DNA from: Paenibacillus larvae subsp. larvae
GTDB lineage: Bacteria > Bacillota > Bacilli > Paenibacillales > NBRC-103111
Reading direction: 5' to 3'
Assembly (NCBI RefSeq): GCF_002003265.1
Contig: NZ_CP019687.1
Location: 2,655,001 to 2,719,000 of the forward strand
Length of the DNA stretch: 64,000 nucleotides
Positions 26,815 through 36,527 of the stretch are shown piece after piece. A program made the translations under genes and the position numbers. Under the pieces are notes generated by a model. The model did no database searches and was not told where the DNA came from. It saw only the letters and a list, made by a program, of their open reading frames with translations. Position 1 is the first letter of the stretch. Each line of letters starts with the position of its first letter.

Positions 26815-27110
26815 TCATGTTCTGAAAAGTCACGGAATAAAATAAGCTGCCCCATGTTTGGGCAAGGCCGGAAAGCATTGAACCAGCCAAAAAAATCAGG
26901 CTCCCTATAGTAAAAGACAATCTTACGTCCGTATAAATCAGCCATTTTACCGTAAATAGGTGTAGTTATTGCAGTTGTCAGCAAAATACACAGAGACCAC
27001 CCAACTGATCAGCCTGAGTCCTCCAAGCTCACTTACAATCGTAGGCATAGCCGTACTGATAATGGCTCCTTCAATAGCAGATAAAATGTAGCCATCATCA
27101 TGGCTGAATT
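26815..27110 (-). pseudogene. remnant of an MFS (EmrB/QacA-type) drug transporter
   Basis: Joining frames gives the N-terminal part of a DHA2 transporter: SAIEGAIISTAMPTIVSELG, then LLTTAITTPIYGKMADLYGR with the conserved loop 2-3 motif, then TIGSLIFLAGSMLSGLAQ. At least two frameshifts are present and everything after helix 3 is missing. Vestigial drug or bile exporter. Confidence 0.75.
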
Positions 27111-27159
27111 GGTTTAATCCATCTTTATACGGTCAAAAATGATGAAAGAGGTGATGATG

Positions 27160-27450
27160 ATGAAATTGCTTATAATCCTCGGTAGTGTGATTGCCCCTTT
27201 TCTAATGATTCTTTGCCAGAAAATCCGGTTTAAATTTCGTCTGTTCTTTAATGTTCTAGCCATTTTATCTGCACTTGTTTTCGGCAATATTTCATCTATC
27301 TCCATTTACGGCATCATTAAAGATCAGACGGTATTTATGACTAATATACATGGAATATTCCTGAATCCGCTTTTCTTATTAACAGGATCGTATCTGGGCA
27401 TATATCTCATCTATAGGTTGGCGCTGCTGGCGTTAGACGAAACAGGATAG
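27160..27450 (+). CDS. small three-helix membrane protein, unknown
   Basis: 96 residues, MKLLIILGSVIAPFLMILCQ at the N-terminus then two more hydrophobic helices and a short charged tail. Three ATGs in a row follow AAAGAGGTG; the ATG at 27160 has the best spacing. It has a long perfect terminator. I do not recognise the family; the intact frame, ribosome binding site and terminator argue that it is real. Confidence 0.65.
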   Translation: MKLLIILGSVIAPFLMILCQKIRFKFRLFFNVLAILSALVFGNISSISIYGIIKDQTVFMTNIHGIFLNPLFLLTGSYLGIYLIYRLALLALDETG

Positions 27451-27492
27451 AGCGAAACCGCCCTGTCATCAGGAAAACAGGGCGGTTTCGCT
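27451..27492 (+). terminator. terminator after the small membrane protein gene
   Basis: AGCGAAACCGCCCTGT / ACAGGGCGGTTTCGCT, a 16-bp perfect stem, followed by TTAATTTAA. Confidence 0.85.
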
Positions 27493-27583
27493 TAATTTAA
27501 CGGGTGGAAACATTTCCGCCTTCTTAAGGAAGATACTGTTTCCTGGTGAAAAATAAATTCTGGTTAAAAATGTGAAAAGTAGC

Positions 27584-28354
27584 TTATACACCCACGATGT
27601 TGTAGCCGCCATCCACGTAGATTATTTCTCCGGTAATCCCCCGGGACAGATGGCTCATCAGGAACATGGCTGTATCTCCCACTTCCGCGGTTTCCGTAGT
27701 CTTGCGGAGCGGGGCTTTTTCTTCAACCGAATGTAAAATGGTATTAAAGTCCTTGATCCCTTTGGCCGCAAGGGTACGGATTGGACCTGCGGAAATTCCG
27801 TTAACCCGGATACCAAACTTGCCAAGATCTACTGCCAGATAACGTACGCTTGCCTCGAGTGCCGCTTTGGCCACTCCCATGACATTATAATTTGGCAGGG
27901 CGCGTTCAGCACCAAGGTAGGTCATCGTCATGATGCTGCCGCCCTCGGTCATGAGCGGATATACCCGCTTGGCAACAGCTGTTAAGGAATATGCACTGAT
28001 ATCATGGGCCAGGGCAAATCCGTCCCGTGAAGTATCAACGAACATGCCTCCCAGATCTTCCCCTTTGGCAAAAGCAATACTATGTACGAAACCATGCAGT
28101 ACGCCAAATTCAGATTTTAGGGCTTCTCCCAGATGCTCTATATCCTCATCCACTGTGACGTTGCAAGGGAGCACCAATGAATTCGGGATAGTATCCGCCA
28201 GTTTGCGGACACGCTGCTCAACCCTTTCGCTTTCATAGGTGAACGCCAGCCTTGCTCCCTGTGAGGCCAACGATTGGGCAATGGCCCAGGCTATGCTGCG
28301 GTCATTCGCTACGCCCATAACCAGAATATTTTTTCCTTCCAATAATGGATTCAT
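27584..28354 (-). CDS. fabI: enoyl-[acyl-carrier-protein] reductase FabI
   Basis: NADH-dependent last step of each fatty-acid elongation cycle. 256 residues, short-chain reductase fold with ILVMGVANDRSIAWAIAQ nucleotide-binding start, a Tyr in AERALPNYNVMGVAKAALE giving the Y-x6-K catalytic pair typical of FabI, and SAGPIRTLAAKGI. It is the target of triclosan-type inhibitors. ATG follows GAGGAGAGGGG by about 11 bases. A palindrome lies upstream at 28481. Confidence 0.96.
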   Translation of the reverse strand: MNPLLEGKNILVMGVANDRSIAWAIAQSLASQGARLAFTYESERVEQRVRKLADTIPNSLVLPCNVTVDEDIEHLGEALKSEFGVLHGFVHSIAFAKGEDLGGMFVDTSRDGFALAHDISAYSLTAVAKRVYPLMTEGGSIMTMTYLGAERALPNYNVMGVAKAALEASVRYLAVDLGKFGIRVNGISAGPIRTLAAKGIKDFNTILHSVEEKAPLRKTTETAEVGDTAMFLMSHLSRGITGEIIYVDGGYNIVGV

Positions 28355-28480
28355 AATGGTATAATCCCCTCTCCTCTTTCAATTGGCACGGCTGGAATAC
28401 CGGCCTGTCCTTCTTATGCAAACAACTTGTTGGAGATTGCCATCAAGGAGTCTTCCTTCTCAAAAGTACCTGATTTCCCC

Positions 28481-28495
28481 GTACTTTTCAAGTAC
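28481..28495. promoter_or_regulatory. palindrome upstream of fabI
   Basis: GTACTTTTCAAGTAC, with another AAAAGTACC at 28462-28471. The GTAC core recalls FapR-type sites, but spacing and arms differ, so assignment to FapR is only a guess. Confidence 0.35.
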
Positions 28496-28542
28496 AGGCC
28501 GGGTGACCGTAATACTTATACAGTCAAGCCCCGTTAGGGGTT

Positions 28543-29571
28543 TTATCCTGGTATTTCAACAGCCGCTTGTCCGGCTGCCCGGATGCCCTCGCGTTGTAGA
28601 TCCTCCATCAGTTTCAGGAGGGCTTGATCTTTCATTTTGGCCTCAATCATTATATCCAACCTCGGCGTCGCCGGAGCAATAGCCTTCAAAAACGGGAGCA
28701 GCGGCTCTACCCCGACAAAATCCGCATGGCTAAGCGCATCCTTTTCGCTTTTGGGACTGGACAGGTGAATCTTGGGAGGCAAAGGGACCTTTTCTTCACC
28801 GGACAATGCTGCAAAAGCTGACAATGAGGGAGCAAATGGAATAAGGGGTTGGCCTTCCCACGTTTTTGCAATACGGGGCCACAGTTCTTCCGGAGACTCC
28901 CCACCCGGATTGTTAACTGTATGGTGATGGAGGTCCAGCACCATAGGAGTTCCCACCTGCTCTGCAATTTCCAGTGTTTCCAGCGCGGTATAGGTCTTGT
29001 CGTCATTTTCGAGTGTTATATGACGGCGGATTTCCCAGGGCAATGCACCAAACTGCCTGACGAACCGTTCCCCTGATTTTTGCTTATCCCCATACATCCC
29101 GCCAATATGTATATTGCATTTGGATTCCTCTCCTAAACCCATGGCGTGAAGCATGCTCACATGCCTTCCTAAATCCTGTTGTGAATGTTCAAGCACTTCT
29201 TTGCGCGGTGTACTCAGCACCGTGAAATGATCCGGATGGAAACTCAAACGCATACCGTATTTGCGGCTATATTCTCCAATAGCCTGAAACGATTCCTGAA
29301 GAGCTTTGATGGGCCGCCAGTCCTTTAACAGTTCATGGCCGAACAGCGGAATCAGTTTCGACGACAATCGGTATACCATAATATCATAGGCCTTATTATG
29401 CTTAAGCAGCCTGAGCGTATTATGTAAATTTTCCGATGCGATGCGTTCCAGCTTCCGGACAGCCGCTTCCCGGTCAGACAGTTTTTTGAAATAGGCCACT
29501 GTCATTGTTTTCGAGGGGGACGCGTTTGCTACCAGGGTGGACATGGCTACATAACCGAAGCGGACGATCAT
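28543..29571 (-). CDS. uvsE: UV DNA damage endonuclease UvsE
   Basis: TIM-barrel endonuclease of 342 residues that nicks 5' of UV photoproducts, typical of spore-formers. Starts MIVRFGYVAMSTLV; conserved RLSFHPDHFTVLS, HIGGMYGDK, LENDDKTY and LDLHHHTVN carry the metal-binding His, Glu and Asp. ATG preceded by GGAGGAACCC. Next to the fabI gene in the same direction but well separated (188 bases). Confidence 0.95.
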   Translation of the reverse strand: MIVRFGYVAMSTLVANASPSKTMTVAYFKKLSDREAAVRKLERIASENLHNTLRLLKHNKAYDIMVYRLSSKLIPLFGHELLKDWRPIKALQESFQAIGEYSRKYGMRLSFHPDHFTVLSTPRKEVLEHSQQDLGRHVSMLHAMGLGEESKCNIHIGGMYGDKQKSGERFVRQFGALPWEIRRHITLENDDKTYTALETLEIAEQVGTPMVLDLHHHTVNNPGGESPEELWPRIAKTWEGQPLIPFAPSLSAFAALSGEEKVPLPPKIHLSSPKSEKDALSHADFVGVEPLLPFLKAIAPATPRLDIMIEAKMKDQALLKLMEDLQREGIRAAGQAAVEIPG

Positions 29572-29640
29572 AAAGGGTTCCTCCGTTCATAAAGGATGCT
29601 TTAGTTATCCTTCTCCATAAGATCCCGTTTTTATGCCATA

Positions 29641-29960
29641 TCAGCCATTTAGTTCCCAAGCAAAAGAAAAACCAGCTTCGATCCCGATAAAAAGAGCCAC
29701 TCCCTATATGATGATGGCAGAAGCTCTATTAATCAGGCGCATCCATCTGCCGGAAGCGTCCATCCTGCCCGTCATTCCAGCCAGAGCCAAACCCGCGACC
29801 ATAGCCAGGAAACCGCAATGCATGTCAGGGAAAATACGGCTTTGTTCACTCTTTCATATACAAGGGACTGGTTCCGATAACACCGATTGTATCCAGGATC
29901 GCATGAGCATGAGGGTTCAGTAAAGACAAGTACAAATCCATGAACAAAAGCCTGAACCAT
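29641..29960 (-). pseudogene. lysE-family exporter with a large internal deletion
   Basis: The start is intact (GGAGGAAAATATTTC then ATG at 29960, MVQAFVHGFVLVFT), but it jumps directly to the C-terminal half seen in LysE/ArgO exporters (HAILDTIGVIGTSPLYM, then FLAMVAGLALAGMTGRMDAS, then LINRASAIIIWGVALFIGI), with extra frame changes. About 100 residues are missing. Would have been a basic amino-acid exporter; dead now. Confidence 0.75.
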
Positions 29961-30035
29961 GAAATATTTTCCTCCTGTTTTTTTATCCATCTTACAAAAA
30001 GTGAAAGGGTCTGAACAAAAAATTAATTCCGAATA

Positions 30036-30073
30036 ACAAAAAACCGGTTCATTAAGAACCGAAGAACCGGCTC
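30036..30073 (-). terminator. ddl terminator
   Basis: CCGGTTCTTCGGTTC...GAACCGG hairpin followed by TTTTTTG on the minus strand. Confidence 0.85.
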
Positions 30074-30083
30074 TGCTAAAAAA

Positions 30084-31205
30084 TTAATTTTCCATGCTGT
30101 ACTTCAGTTTCTGTTTCTCTGCGTGTCTTTCCAAAGCAAGATCGATCAGTTCATCCAGCAGTTGTGCATAAGGCTTACCCGACTCTTTCCAGAGCAGGGG
30201 ATACATACTGAACGGAGTAAAACCAGGCATGGTATTAATCTCATTAATCAAAATATGCCCGTCCGAATTTCTCATGAAGAAATCAACACGGGATAATCCG
30301 GACCCGTCGATAGCTTTAAAAGCACGAATGGCCAATTCCTGAATTTGGGCAGCCGTTTCTTCAGGAATATCCGCAGGGATTACCATTATAGAATTCCCAT
30401 CCTGATATTTGGCTTTGTAGTCGTAAAAATCACTGTTCTTAGAAGAAATGATCTCCCCTGGAACTGAAACTTCCGGCTCTTCGTTTCCAAGAACCGCTAC
30501 TTCGATCTCTCTGGCTTCAACGAATTCTTCTATAATCACTTTCCGGTCATACTTAAATGCTTCCTCTACCGCTTTAATAAGCTCATCCCGGTTACGGGCT
30601 TTGGAGATCCCCACACTGGATCCCAGGTTGGCCGGCTTGATAAAACAAGGGTAACCTATCGAGATTTCAAGCCCCATCAGGAAGAAAGGCTGATCCTTTT
30701 GCCATTGGCTACGTGTAAAATGGCGGAAAACGCATTGGGGCAGATCTTCCTGGGCAAATACTTTCTTCATGATTACTTTATCCATTCCGACTGCCGAAGC
30801 CAGTACTCCCGCACCTGCATAAGGAATATTCGCCATCTCAAATAACCCCTGAATGGTGCCGTCTTCGCCAAAAGTCCCGTGAAGAAGCGGCAGCACAACG
30901 TCTACAGACGTTTCCGGCTGTGATTCTATAGCGGAAGAAATAACTACTTCCCGCTTCTGCAACCCTCCGAATACATCCAAAGCAGCAGGTTCCCGATCAC
31001 CGAACATGAGCATCTCTTTGCTGGAAACGGGAGCCGTCAAGGCAGGTCCCGATTTCCAGTCGCCTTTTTTCGTAATATAAAAAGGGGTAATGTCATATTT
31101 GGAGAAATCGATGGATTGAAGAACAGCAAATGCAGTCTGTAAGGATACCTCGTGTTCCCCCGACTTCCCCCCATAGATCAATCCGATTTTCTTTTTCCGG
31201 TTCAT
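30084..31205 (-). CDS. ddl: D-alanine--D-alanine ligase
   Basis: ATP-grasp enzyme of 373 residues making the D-Ala-D-Ala end of peptidoglycan precursors. IGLIYGGKSGEHEVSLQTA, LPLLHGTFGEDGTIQGL, CFIKPANLGSSVGI, and the active-site loop SDFYDYKAKYQ with the Tyr typical of dipeptide rather than depsipeptide ligases, then LINEINTMPGFT. ATG at 31205 follows GGAGGAGAGCT; the upstream frame is not used. Lies 22 bases after the amidase gene, so probably one transcript. It is the intact counterpart of the broken VanA-like ligase at 4 kb and implies vancomycin-sensitive precursors. Confidence 0.96.
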   Translation of the reverse strand: MNRKKKIGLIYGGKSGEHEVSLQTAFAVLQSIDFSKYDITPFYITKKGDWKSGPALTAPVSSKEMLMFGDREPAALDVFGGLQKREVVISSAIESQPETSVDVVLPLLHGTFGEDGTIQGLFEMANIPYAGAGVLASAVGMDKVIMKKVFAQEDLPQCVFRHFTRSQWQKDQPFFLMGLEISIGYPCFIKPANLGSSVGISKARNRDELIKAVEEAFKYDRKVIIEEFVEAREIEVAVLGNEEPEVSVPGEIISSKNSDFYDYKAKYQDGNSIMVIPADIPEETAAQIQELAIRAFKAIDGSGLSRVDFFMRNSDGHILINEINTMPGFTPFSMYPLLWKESGKPYAQLLDELIDLALERHAEKQKLKYSMEN

Positions 31206-31227
31206 AGCTCTCCTCCGTGTATACAAG

Positions 31228-32247
31228 TCATTCGTTGAAGTTGTCGTGAATATGGATAAAAACATATCTGGTTTGCTTCGTCCAGGCATATGAATCCCGG
31301 TAATCCCAATAACGGTGATAACTGCTTACCGTATGGGCATTTACAAGCGGCATGCCATTCTTATCCTTGGCGGTAACTATCGTGTTATGTTGAAATCTTC
31401 CGTTGCCGTCCCAGTCATAACAGATGACGTCCCCCGGAAGAAGTTCTCCGGCTGAATTCACTTCAGTCCCCCCGAGATACCTGCGGCCGCGCGGCAGATA
31501 TGATTGAAGCGCATGGGCAACCGCCCAACTGTAGCTCCAAAGTTCCCGTGAACCTTCCATACCGGAATACCACCAACCAGACTCTCTTTTTCCAGTATAG
31601 TTCATTGGCGCGCCACCTGCAAAGAGGCACTGTGAAACATAGTTTGTACAGTCCACCTCAAACGTTAAATAAGCCGGGTTTGGCTGATCCCACCACAGGT
31701 CGGCATAACGGGCAGCTTCTTTCCGGTCATAGCGGACTGTACGTGCGAATGGAGTTCCTATTGTGTTTATTTGTTTATTTAATAAAGGTTCTGACGGATA
31801 AACCGTAGCATCCATATAATCCTTTGAAAGGGAATGATGCTGGACATGAAACTCCTGCCTACTTCTTTCTCCCTCATGCTGTATTGGCTGTACAGATGTA
31901 AGGATCCAGCTTCCCTTAAATTCTCTCAAGGTCACTATTTCCCTTTCTCTCGTTTCCTGGGTATATTCCTTTTTTGCGATTGTATAGATCCATCTCCTGC
32001 GAAATTCCAGCTCGGCTGCTATAACCCCATACCCCTGTTTTACATGACGCAGTTTAACCCTGGTCTCGTGGCGGAGCGATCTGCCCCCCCTCTGTTTGAT
32101 TTGGTCTTTCATACGCTCCAGCCTGACCTGCTGTTTATCTAAGTAGCTTGAATCCCGAACCGACTCGGAAGCGGCATCAGCATTATATTCAGCCATCATT
32201 TTATTGTGTGCATCCACATAGCGGTAAAGAGCCTGTTTCCATTCCAT
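31228..32247 (-). CDS. putative amidase-domain protein (Amidase_6 type)
   Basis: 339 residues. N-terminal 170 residues are charged and helical without a signal peptide; the C-terminal 150 residues form a cysteine-amidase domain with DCTNYVSQCLFAGG (catalytic Cys), GDVICYDWDGNG and FQHNTIVTA (catalytic His). In Bacillales such proteins are thought to cleave wall peptides, though the family role is not proven. ATG at 32247 is preceded by AGGGGGAAGTGGGAAG. Directly upstream of ddl in the same direction, which supports a wall-related role. Confidence 0.8.
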   Translation of the reverse strand: MEWKQALYRYVDAHNKMMAEYNADAASESVRDSSYLDKQQVRLERMKDQIKQRGGRSLRHETRVKLRHVKQGYGVIAAELEFRRRWIYTIAKKEYTQETREREIVTLREFKGSWILTSVQPIQHEGERSRQEFHVQHHSLSKDYMDATVYPSEPLLNKQINTIGTPFARTVRYDRKEAARYADLWWDQPNPAYLTFEVDCTNYVSQCLFAGGAPMNYTGKRESGWWYSGMEGSRELWSYSWAVAHALQSYLPRGRRYLGGTEVNSAGELLPGDVICYDWDGNGRFQHNTIVTAKDKNGMPLVNAHTVSSYHRYWDYRDSYAWTKQTRYVFIHIHDNFNE

Positions 32248-32358
32248 CTTCCCACTTCCCCCTTCCAAGGCTTCCCCAATTCAAACTTGAATCGTATATA
32301 TCTCCAGAATGAACGCTTGCTTGAGATTTTATTAATTAATTAATAATTTGGTGGTTTT

Positions 32359-32511
32359 ATGAAATCGCGAACCAATTTCAGTCCGGATGGAAATCTAAGC
32401 TATGAAATTGATTCAATCGATTTAATATATGAAATTTTTACAAGAAAAATGATGGAATTAAGCTTTACGGAAAAAGGACGAAACGCTATACTAGAAATAT
32501 ACGAAAATTGA
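32359..32511 (+). CDS. possible 50-residue ORF upstream of acnA
   Basis: ATG preceded by GGTGG; product begins MKSRTNFSPDGNLSYEIDSI and ends SFTEKGRNAILEIYEN. Acidic, no membrane segment, no known domain. It contains a repeated sequence also found at 49.0 kb and overlaps the predicted acnA promoter, so it may be a chance frame or a gene relic. Confidence 0.3.
   Translation: MKSRTNFSPDGNLSYEIDSIDLIYEIFTRKMMELSFTEKGRNAILEIYEN
32384..32416. repeat. composite repeat, copy 1
   Basis: CGGATGGAAATCTAAG (32384-32399) next to TATGAAATTGATTCAA (32401-32416). The same two 16-mers occur together at 49032-49075, the first one inverted. Confidence 0.55.
32464..32492 (+). promoter_or_regulatory. acnA promoter
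   Basis: TTTACG-N17-TATACT. The same two hexamers with the same spacing occur before iclR. Confidence 0.65.
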
Positions 32512-32517
32512 AATTGT

Positions 32518-32534
32518 GTTTCATTATGTGAAAC
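32518..32534. promoter_or_regulatory. IclR-type operator before acnA
   Basis: GTTTCATTATGTGAAAC, palindromic GTTTCA-N5-TGAAAC, 25 bases past the -10 box and 55 bases before the acnA ATG. Matches the site at 37287-37303 before iclR. Confidence 0.7.
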
Positions 32535-32589
32535 AAATCATGAAAGCAGACACAATCCTCGTTTCGAACATTCATAAGGAGGCTATGCT

Positions 32590-35289
32590 ATGTCCAACAA
32601 GGATATCTTTTCGATCCATAAAGAGCTTCGAGTAGGCAACAAACCGTATACTTACTACAGCCTTCCGGCCCTGCAGGAACAATTCGCAGGCATTTCCAAA
32701 CTTCCGCTTTCCATTAAAGTGCTCCTGGAAGCCGCTGTCCGTCAATTTGACGGAAGAGCTATTACCAAAGAACATGTTAAACAAATTGCTGATTGGGCTG
32801 AAAACCGTGAAGACAAGGAAATACCGTTCATTCCCGCTCGCATTGTTCTACAGGACTTCACAGGAGTACCTGTAGTCGTGGATCTTGCGGCTATGCGTGA
32901 TACTATGGCAAGAGGAGGCGGTGAGCCTAGCCGCATTAATCCCCTTGTTCCCGTAGACCTTGTTATCGACCACTCTGTAATGGTAGACGCTTTCGGAACT
33001 TCCGAAGCGCTGGATTACAATATGAAAGTGGAATTTGAACGGAATGAAGAGCGATACCGCTTCCTTCGCTGGGCTCAAACCGCATTTGATAATTTCCGTG
33101 CCGTTCCACCGGCAACAGGTATCGTTCACCAGGTTAACCTGGAATATTTAGCTTCCGTTGCAGCTACCAAACAAGTAGACGGTGAGACCGTCGTTTACCC
33201 GGATTCACTGGTAGGTACAGATTCCCATACCACGATGATTAACGGCCTTGGAGTTGTAGGTTGGGGTGTTGGCGGAATCGAAGCCGAAGCGGGCATGCTG
33301 GGGCAACCGCTTTATTTCGTAACTCCGGAAGTCATCGGATTCAAGCTGACCGGTTCGCTGGCGGAAGGAGCTACAGCGACGGACCTGGCACTAACTATTA
33401 CCCAGATGCTTCGTAAAAAAGGGGTTGTGGGCAAATTCGTTGAATTCTACGGTTCCGGCCTGAACAATCTGAGCCTTGCCAACCGGGCCACTGTAGCCAA
33501 TATGGCGCCTGAATATGGGGCAACTATCGGGTTCTTCCCTGTAGATAATGAAACCCTCCATTACTTGAGAAGCACGGGACGTTCCGAAGAACAAATCGAA
33601 CTGGTAGAGGCTTATTATAAAGCACAAGGCATGTTCCGTACGGAAGATATGCCTGAGGCGGTATATTCGGACACCCTGGAGCTTGATCTCTCTACGGTTG
33701 TACCGAGCCTTGCCGGACCTAAACGTCCTCAGGACCGTGTAGAATTAACTTCGATGAAGGAGTCTTTCAACAATATTCTGCGCACCCCTATCGATAAAGG
33801 CGGCTATGGCCTTTCGGATGAAAAAATTGCCGAAGAAGTCGATGTAACTTTTGCCGACGGTACTAAAGAAAAAATGGGAACCGGAGCCGTTGTGATCGCT
33901 GCTATAACAAGCTGTACGAACACATCCAATCCTAGCGTTATGCTGGGAGCCGGGCTCTTGGCCAAGAAGGCCGTCGAGCATGGGCTGACAAAACCGGCTT
34001 ACGTCAAAAGCTCCCTGACCCCGGGCTCTCTTGTCGTAACAGAATATTTGAAAAAAGCCAATCTGCTCGAACCCCTTGAGCAGTTAGGTTTTTACATTGC
34101 CGGCTATGGCTGCGCTACCTGTATCGGCAATTCCGGTCCTCTTCCTGACGAAGTTAGCAAAGCTATCGCCGATAATGATATGACAGTAGCCGCCGTACTA
34201 AGCGGTAACCGAAACTTTGAGGGCCGTGTTCATGCACAAGTCAAAGCAAATTATCTGGCTTCTCCTCCCCTTGTTGTGGCCTATGCATTGGCTGGAACGG
34301 TCAATATTGATCTGTCGAAAGATCCGATTGGCCATAATGCCAAGGGAGAGCCTGTTTATTTGAAAGACATCTGGCCGAGCAATCAGGAAATCCAGGAAGC
34401 TATTGATACGGCAACAAGCGCGGAGGCATTCCGTGAGAAATACAAAGACGTCTTCCGGGCGAACCAGCGTTGGAATGAGATTTCCGTACCTGAGGGCAGC
34501 ATCTATGAATGGGATAAAAACTCCACTTACATTCAAGAGCCTCCATTCTTCCAGAATCTAAGCCCTGAACCGGGTGATATTTCTGATATCCGCGGTGCGA
34601 GAGTACTGGCCATGCTTGGGGACTCCGTTACTACGGACCATATCTCTCCAGCAGGCAATATTTCGCCGACAAGCCCTGCAGGCAAATATTTAATTGAACA
34701 TGGCGTAGAGAGAAAAGACTTCAACTCCTACGGCTCACGCAGAGGAAATCATGAAGTCATGATGCGCGGTACGTTTGCCAATATCCGAATCCGTAACCAA
34801 GTGGCTCCTGGAACAGAAGGCGGTGTCACTACCTATCTGCCGACTGGTGAAGTCATGTCCATTTACGATGCATCCATGAAGTATCAGGAGAACAACCAGC
34901 CTCTTATCGTTATCGCCGGTAAAGAATACGGAACCGGAAGTTCCCGTGACTGGGCGGCTAAAGGAACTTATCTGCTTGGTGCTAAAGCCGTTTTAGCTGA
35001 AAGCTTCGAACGCATTCATCGAAGCAACCTTGTCGGAATGGGTGTTCTTCCGCTTCAATTCCAGGAAGGCCAAAGCTGGGATGCACTTGGACTGACCGGT
35101 ACAGAGACATTCGATATCCTGGGTATTGATAATGACATTCAGCCAGGCCAGGAAGTGAAAATTTTGGCAACCCGCGAAGACGGTACTTCCTTCGAATTTA
35201 AGGCAATCGTCCGTCTGGACAGCATGGTGGACATTGATTACTACCGCAATGGAGGCATCCTTCAAACTGTGCTTCGCCAGATCATGTAA
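32590..35289 (+). CDS. acnA: aconitate hydratase
   Basis: Interconverts citrate and isocitrate in the TCA cycle; can act as an RNA-binding protein when iron-starved (family knowledge). 899 residues, four aconitase domains. [22 protein letters not shown], cluster-binding Cys in [13 protein letters not shown] and in [12 protein letters not shown], and the swivel domain with [17 protein letters not shown] preceded by AAGGAGG. Its leader carries a palindrome shared with an iclR gene 4.7 kb away. Terminator follows. Confidence 0.98.
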   Translation: MSNKDIFSIHKELRVGNKPYTYYSLPALQEQFAGISKLPLSIKVLLEAAVRQFDGRAITKEHVKQIADWAENREDKEIPFIPARIVLQDFTGVPVVVDLAAMRDTMARGGGEPSRINPLVPVDLVIDHSVMVDAFGTSEALDYNMKVEFERNEERYRFLRWAQTAFDNFRAVPPATGIVHQVNLEYLASVAATKQVDGETVVYPDSLVGTDSHTTMINGLGVVGWGVGGIEAEAGMLGQPLYFVTPEVIGFKLTGSLAEGATATDLALTITQMLRKKGVVGKFVEFYGSGLNNLSLANRATVANMAPEYGATIGFFPVDNETLHYLRSTGRSEEQIELVEAYYKAQGMFRTEDMPEAVYSDTLELDLSTVVPSLAGPKRPQDRVELTSMKESFNNILRTPIDKGGYGLSDEKIAEEVDVTFADGTKEKMGTGAVVIAAITSCTNTSNPSVMLGAGLLAKKAVEHGLTKPAYVKSSLTPGSLVVTEYLKKANLLEPLEQLGFYIAGYGCATCIGNSGPLPDEVSKAIADNDMTVAAVLSGNRNFEGRVHAQVKANYLASPPLVVAYALAGTVNIDLSKDPIGHNAKGEPVYLKDIWPSNQEIQEAIDTATSAEAFREKYKDVFRANQRWNEISVPEGSIYEWDKNSTYIQEPPFFQNLSPEPGDISDIRGARVLAMLGDSVTTDHISPAGNISPTSPAGKYLIEHGVERKDFNSYGSRRGNHEVMMRGTFANIRIRNQVAPGTEGGVTTYLPTGEVMSIYDASMKYQENNQPLIVIAGKEYGTGSSRDWAAKGTYLLGAKAVLAESFERIHRSNLVGMGVLPLQFQEGQSWDALGLTGTETFDILGIDNDIQPGQEVKILATREDGTSFEFKAIVRLDSMVDIDYYRNGGILQTVLRQIM

Positions 35290-35340
35290 ACACCAAGAAT
35301 ACATGAAAATAACGGGAACTTATTTGTTCTTTGCTTGGAA

Positions 35341-35370
35341 AACCCGTCATGGCATACATGACGGGTTTTC
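35341..35370 (+). terminator. acnA terminator
   Basis: AACCCGTCAT-ggcata-CATGACGGGTT (one-sided overlap) followed by TTCT. Confidence 0.85.
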
Positions 35371-35448
35371 TATCGATACTTTATCGATTGCAGGTATAAA
35401 GGTTTTAGCTGCAGAGCGGGTAGCGTGCGCCTTTCATTCCGGGAATAA

Positions 35449-36420
35449 TCATATATCCCTATTCGTACCGGAAGCAAGATCTTTTACATGATGATGCCGG
35501 TTGGCCTCTTTACCAGGAGGTTGTATCGTTTCACTGTCTTCCGGATACCAGGGATTCAAATGAACAAGTACCTCCAAGACATCCTCATGCCTGTTCATAA
35601 TATTGGATTTGATGAGGCGGGATATATTATGGCCCTGCTGAATGGTCAACTCAGCAGGAACACTTACTCTGGCATCGATCAGAATATAATGGCCATGTTC
35701 CCGTGCCCGAAGCCGGTCTATCCGTTTGACATTGTCCACACTTAAGATTTCAGAAGTATAAAGTGCCATTTTCTCCGGACTTACGTTTTTTTCCATCAAT
35801 ATATCAATGGCCTCCCGTACCATCTCATATGCAAGCTTCAGCACCAGTAAGGAAACAATAATTCCGGCTATCGGGTCCCCATAGGCCAAATAAGAAAATT
35901 GAAAAGATTCCCCTAAAAGACCAAGTCCGATACCAACGGTAGCGGCCAAAGAGGCATATACGTCGGCAAGATGATCATACGCAGTGGCGATTAAGCCTTT
36001 ACTGTTCGTTCTTTTGCCGATCCGGATGGTATAGATGTACAGGATTTGCTTCCAAATAAGAGAAACCAATGCGGCAGCCAATGCGATGATATGCATTTCT
36101 CCAGGAGGTTCAAACAATGCTGTAATGGCATGATATCCGATAAAAATTGCGGCCAGTCCAAGTATGATGGCTACCATCCCGGAACCGAGAACTTCTGCTT
36201 TCCCATGGCCGTACGGGTGTTCCTCGTCTGCAGGCCGGTTCGAAATCCTCATGGAGCTATAAGCCGTAGCGGATGCTATCACATCTCCTGCATTGTGCAC
36301 TCCATCAGCAATCAATACCTGACTGCGGAACAAAAATCCCACAATCAGCTTTATGGCTGTCAACAGCAAATTGCTGATCAGGCTAATCCAAACCGCCTTA
36401 AGGGAAGCGGGATTCTCCAA
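35449..36420 (-). CDS. cation diffusion facilitator family transporter
   Basis: 323 residues, exporter of divalent cations (Zn, Mn, Fe or Co) driven by protons. Six membrane helices with metal-site ADGVHNAGDV in helix 2 and HPYGHGKAE in the loop, then helix 5 and a cytoplasmic domain ending in a His-rich tail (ANRHHHVK). The two-residue metal motif is HxxxD-like (DGVHNAGD). Start is probably TTG at 36420, eight bases after GGAGATG. Metal cannot be told from sequence. Convergent with acnA. Confidence 0.9.
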   Translation of the reverse strand: MENPASLKAVWISLISNLLLTAIKLIVGFLFRSQVLIADGVHNAGDVIASATAYSSMRISNRPADEEHPYGHGKAEVLGSGMVAIILGLAAIFIGYHAITALFEPPGEMHIIALAAALVSLIWKQILYIYTIRIGKRTNSKGLIATAYDHLADVYASLAATVGIGLGLLGESFQFSYLAYGDPIAGIIVSLLVLKLAYEMVREAIDILMEKNVSPEKMALYTSEILSVDNVKRIDRLRAREHGHYILIDARVSVPAELTIQQGHNISRLIKSNIMNRHEDVLEVLVHLNPWYPEDSETIQPPGKEANRHHHVKDLASGTNRDI

Positions 36421-36474
36421 GACTGTTCATCTCCTTTGCTATAACCAGTATAGCCCAAAATGATTCCGGACAAA

Positions 36475-36503
36475 CAAAAAACCTCAGGCCTAATTGAGGT
36501 TTT
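36475..36503 (-). terminator. iclR-side or CDF-upstream terminator
   Basis: AACCTCAATTAGGCCTGAGGTT hairpin then TTTTGTTTG on the minus strand; downstream of the iclR stop. Confidence 0.75.
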
Positions 36504-36527
36504 AAAAACAAAAGAATGTTTTGAACA

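Noticed and set aside
28505..28545. Terminator CCCCGTTAGGGGTTTT downstream of uvsE
   Set aside because: The T-run is on the plus strand, where no gene ends; on the minus strand it lacks a U-tract, so it is not assigned to uvsE.
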